From assembly GCA_002336985.1 (NCBI GenBank), contig DDFE01000130.1, forward strand, positions 1-7,032: a DNA stretch of 7,032 nt, given 5' to 3'. Below the pieces are notes generated by a model, which was not told the DNA's origin, made no database searches, and saw nothing but the letters and a program-made list of their open reading frames with translations. The position numbers and the translations under genes are program-made. This stretch comes from Sphingomonadales bacterium UBA1936. Lineage in GTDB: Bacteria > Pseudomonadota > Alphaproteobacteria > Sphingomonadales > Sphingomonadaceae. This document shows, in pieces, positions 4,841 to 7,032 of this stretch. Every line of letters begins with the position of its first letter. Position 1 is the first letter of the stretch.

Positions 4841-7032
4841 TGTTTCGGCTCTCCGGGCAGCCAGTGTTCGGTCGTCACACCCTGTCTGAACCATGGCGCC
4901 GGGAGCGGACGTGCCAAGGGCCAGATCTCGTCGAGCGTGGCTGCGGCATAAAGATGGCCGCCGCGCATCACTTCGCTGACCGATTGCGTGTTGCGGATAT
5001 CGCCGACCGGGTCGCGGTCGAGGACCAGAATGTCGGCAAGCTTGCCCGCCTCGATCGTCCCGAGGTCGTCGAGCCGCCCGATGGTCTCCGCCGATCCGGC
5101 GGTCGCGGCGTGCAGGACCTCCATGGGGGACATGCCACCCATGACGTGCGCTTCCATTTCCCAGTGAAATCCCAGGCCCGGAACTTCGCCATGCGCGCCG
5201 ATGCCGACCAGCCCGCCTGCCCGCATGACGCGCGCTGCGCCTTCTGCAACGGCCGGGAAGCGGTAATGGTCGAGCGCGCGCCACGTCCGGTCGGTCAGTT
5301 TCTGCTCGATCGCCGGCGGCGGCCAGAAGGCCTGCGTACGCTTGTCATTCTTCGGATCGCTGGCAGCGACGAACCAGTCGTCGGCGGGCGGTCCGCCATT
5401 GGTGACCATCAGTGTCGTCGTATAGCTGGTGTGCATCGCGGCGAGCAGGCCGGTGACATCGGCGCCAAGCGGGTCGGCGGTCAATGCGTGTTCGTTGCCC
5501 GCATAGCCATCGATGATCTGCGACAGGTCGAGCTTGAACGACAGCGCCCCCTCGGTCGTCGGCAGCAAGCCCAGTTCGCGCGCGGCGATCGCGATCCACT
5601 GGCGGACGCGGCGGTTGCCGGTGCGATATTCCTTGATGTTGGTCAGGCCATAGGCGTCGCGATAACGGCGCAGCACGGTGCGCACTTCGTCGAGCGACTG
5701 GAACCGGTTCATCGAGAACAGCGCGGGGCCGGTCGAACGCAGGCGCGGCCCCAGCACCAGCCCGGCATCGATCATGTCCTGGTAACCGATCATGTCGATG
5801 CTTAGCGTCGAGGGATCGAAACTGGTCGTGACGCCATAGGCGAGGCGCGCGCGCAGTCCCCATTCCTCCGTGGACAGCACGTCGCGCCGGATCGTGCCGA
5901 TGTGATCGTGGACATCGATAAATCCCGGCACGATTGTCTTACCGCTCACATCGCGCACCACGGCGTCGGCGGGAAGTTTCAGCGTCCCGCGCGGACCGAC
6001 GGCCACGATCCGGTCACCGGTGACCAGGATGTCGGCATCTTCGATCACGCGATTGCTGTTCGCCATCGTCAGCACGCGTGCGCCGTGCAGCACGATCGAA
6101 CCCTGCGGCCGGTCGCGTGGCACTTCCACGACGATATCCGTCATGTGCGCCTTCGGCAGCGATTTCGCCGTCAGCAATTCCGGTGTGAGCGGGAGGCGGC
6201 GGAATTGCGTGCCGACGGCCCAGTCGATCGTGTTGTTCGGCCCAAAGCCGATATAGTCAGCCCCGATGTCGCTCAGCCGACGCTTGATCGTGCCGGGCTT
6301 TTCGAGGTCGATCTCGGCTGCTCCCTTGGGAGGTGCCGGAAGCAGATAAAGTTGCTGTGCGCTCTGGACGATCAGCCATTGTCCGTCCGGACTGATGCGC
6401 GTGTCATCGACGGGGACGGAGCCCTCGATGAAATAATAGCCGGCACCCTTGACCTGGATGACGCGGCGACGCGTGCCGGTCGTCATGTCGACGGCATTCA
6501 GGCCGTCGGCCGCTGTCAGGAAAACCGTGTTGGCCGTATTCGAGAAATGCGGCCGTCCGCCGATCCGGCCACCGGCAACGACGCGCGCGTCGCCGCCTGC
6601 CTTTGGGAAGGCGGCAAGCTCGCCATCGCGTATCTTGCCCCAGTCGAAGTTACTCTGCTGGCGCGCAGCGGCCGGTGACCGGATGGTCAGGATTTCGCGT
6701 CCGTCGGGCGTGAAAACGGGATTGGTATAATATGCAGGCAGATCGCTGATCTGCTTGGGCATTGCCGCCCCGGCTGAGTCGATCGTCCATACCGCGCCGC
6801 CGCCGGCCTCTGTCCAGGTGACAAAAACTATACGCTTCCCATCCGGGCTCCAGCTTGGCTGAAACGCCGGCGCAGGCGTCGGCAGGTGACGAATGCCGCC
6901 GTTTGCAGGGCGAATGTAGAGCCTGCCAAGCGTCGAAAAGGCTATGCTCTTGCCATCGGGCGAAACGGCTGGCGCCTGGATCAAGCGGGCGCGAACCGGC
7001 CCGTTGGGCTCGTGCAGGCGGACGCGCGTCGT
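4837..7032 (-). CDS. TolB-like propeller/amidohydrolase fusion protein (5' end outside window)
   Basis: The last 731 residues of a large metal-dependent hydrolase; the frame has no stop up to base 7032, so the start lies outside. The TTG at 6984 is an internal Leu codon: the residues before it (…VRLHEPNGPVRAR) continue the fold. Fragment residues 1 to about 230 carry PD40/TolB-like blades, with SPDGK at 24-28 and 62-66, TPDGR at 108-112 and SPDGQ at 214-218. From about residue 317 comes the amidohydrolase domain: GSIVLHGARVLTM, then GKTIVPGFIDVHDH with the metal-binding His375 and His377, NIKEY with Lys467 (candidate bridging carboxylated lysine), NEHAL with His515, GAHGEVPGLGFHWE with His614 and His623, and the closing GTIEAGKLADILVLDRDP. 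Relatives as I recall them are about 1,000-1,100 residues and usually exported; no signal peptide can be seen here. They are annotated from imidazolonepropionase-like to Xaa-Pro dipeptidase-like, with few tested substrates. First visible gene of the unit with proC. Confidence 0.88.
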   Translation of the reverse strand, partial: TTRVRLHEPNGPVRARLIQAPAVSPDGKSIAFSTLGRLYIRPANGGIRHLPTPAPAFQPSWSPDGKRIVFVTWTEAGGGAVWTIDSAGAAMPKQISDLPAYYTNPVFTPDGREILTIRSPAAARQQSNFDWGKIRDGELAAFPKAGGDARVVAGGRIGGRPHFSNTANTVFLTAADGLNAVDMTTGTRRRVIQVKGAGYYFIEGSVPVDDTRISPDGQWLIVQSAQQLYLLPAPPKGAAEIDLEKPGTIKRRLSDIGADYIGFGPNNTIDWAVGTQFRRLPLTPELLTAKSLPKAHMTDIVVEVPRDRPQGSIVLHGARVLTMANSNRVIEDADILVTGDRIVAVGPRGTLKLPADAVVRDVSGKTIVPGFIDVHDHIGTIRRDVLSTEEWGLRARLAYGVTTSFDPSTLSIDMIGYQDMIDAGLVLGPRLRSTGPALFSMNRFQSLDEVRTVLRRYRDAYGLTNIKEYRTGNRRVRQWIAIAARELGLLPTTEGALSFKLDLSQIIDGYAGNEHALTADPLGADVTGLLAAMHTSYTTTLMVTNGGPPADDWFVAASDPKNDKRTQAFWPPPAIEQKLTDRTWRALDHYRFPAVAEGAARVMRAGGLVGIGAHGEVPGLGFHWEMEAHVMGGMSPMEVLHAATAGSAETIGRLDDLGTIEAGKLADILVLDRDPVGDIRNTQSVSEVMRGGHLYAAATLDEIWPLARPLPAPWFRQGVTTEHWLPGEPKQ
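4849..4854 (-). promoter_or_regulatory. Ribosome binding site of proC
   Basis: GGAGAG on the minus strand, eight bases before the ATG at 4840, lying inside the last codons of the upstream gene. It fixes the proC start and shows that proC can also recruit ribosomes directly, besides being coupled through the overlap. Confidence 0.65.

Noticed and set aside
4841..5284. N-terminal extension of ProC
   Set aside because: Arg-rich sequence with no fold, lying inside the amidohydrolase gene; the Rossmann fold and ribosome binding site place the start at 4840.
4831..5805. Long plus-strand open frame opposite the amidohydrolase
   Set aside because: It is Arg/His/Asp-rich and lacks recognisable motifs, and the minus strand here encodes conserved amidohydrolase motifs. 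Long antisense frames are common in GC-rich DNA.
5902..6678. Second long plus-strand open frame opposite the propeller region
   Set aside because: Same reason: no motifs, skewed composition, and a well-supported gene on the other strand.
6982..6984. TTG at 6984 as the start of the amidohydrolase gene
   Set aside because: The frame stays open to the window edge with family-like sequence, there is no ribosome binding site or signal peptide, and the first propeller blade would be cut.

Overview
The window comes from a GC-rich Gram-negative bacterium, most likely an alphaproteobacterium of the sphingomonad type. This rests on base composition, on the TonB-dependent receptor, on the exported penicillin-acylase-type enzyme, and on the TolB-propeller/amidohydrolase fusion, a family I know best from sphingomonads, caulobacters and xanthomonads. 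Genus-level placement is inference.

Layout. The left half (1-2972) is on the plus strand: the last 157 codons of a TonB-dependent outer-membrane receptor, then after 26 bases a complete exported Ntn-hydrolase of the penicillin G acylase type (501-2972). The right half is on the minus strand. Read in its own direction it starts at the right edge with a large gene, open at its 5' end, for a TolB-like propeller fused to an amidohydrolase (7032-4837). This overlaps by four bases (ATGA) with proC, pyrroline-5-carboxylate reductase (4840-4061). After an 81-base gap with a possible weak terminator comes a secreted YncE/YVTN-type beta-propeller protein (3979-2987). The acylase and the propeller gene converge with only 14 bases between their stop codons. 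Coding density is very high: no gap exceeds 81 bases, and I see no RNA gene, CRISPR array, insertion sequence or long repeat.

How the genes may work together. The receptor and acylase look like an uptake-and-hydrolysis pair: the receptor would import an N-acylated compound and the periplasmic acylase would cut its amide bond. The amidohydrolase belongs to a metal-dependent superfamily that includes peptidases and imidases, and its translational coupling to a proline-biosynthesis gene suggests a link to peptide or amino-acid recovery. All substrates are unknown. The best-supported points are the acylase catalytic residues, which fall at the same beta-chain positions as in E. coli penicillin G acylase (1, 23, 69, 241) while part of the calcium site is changed, and the ATGA coupling to proC. 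I did not find convincing evidence of a wholly new system.
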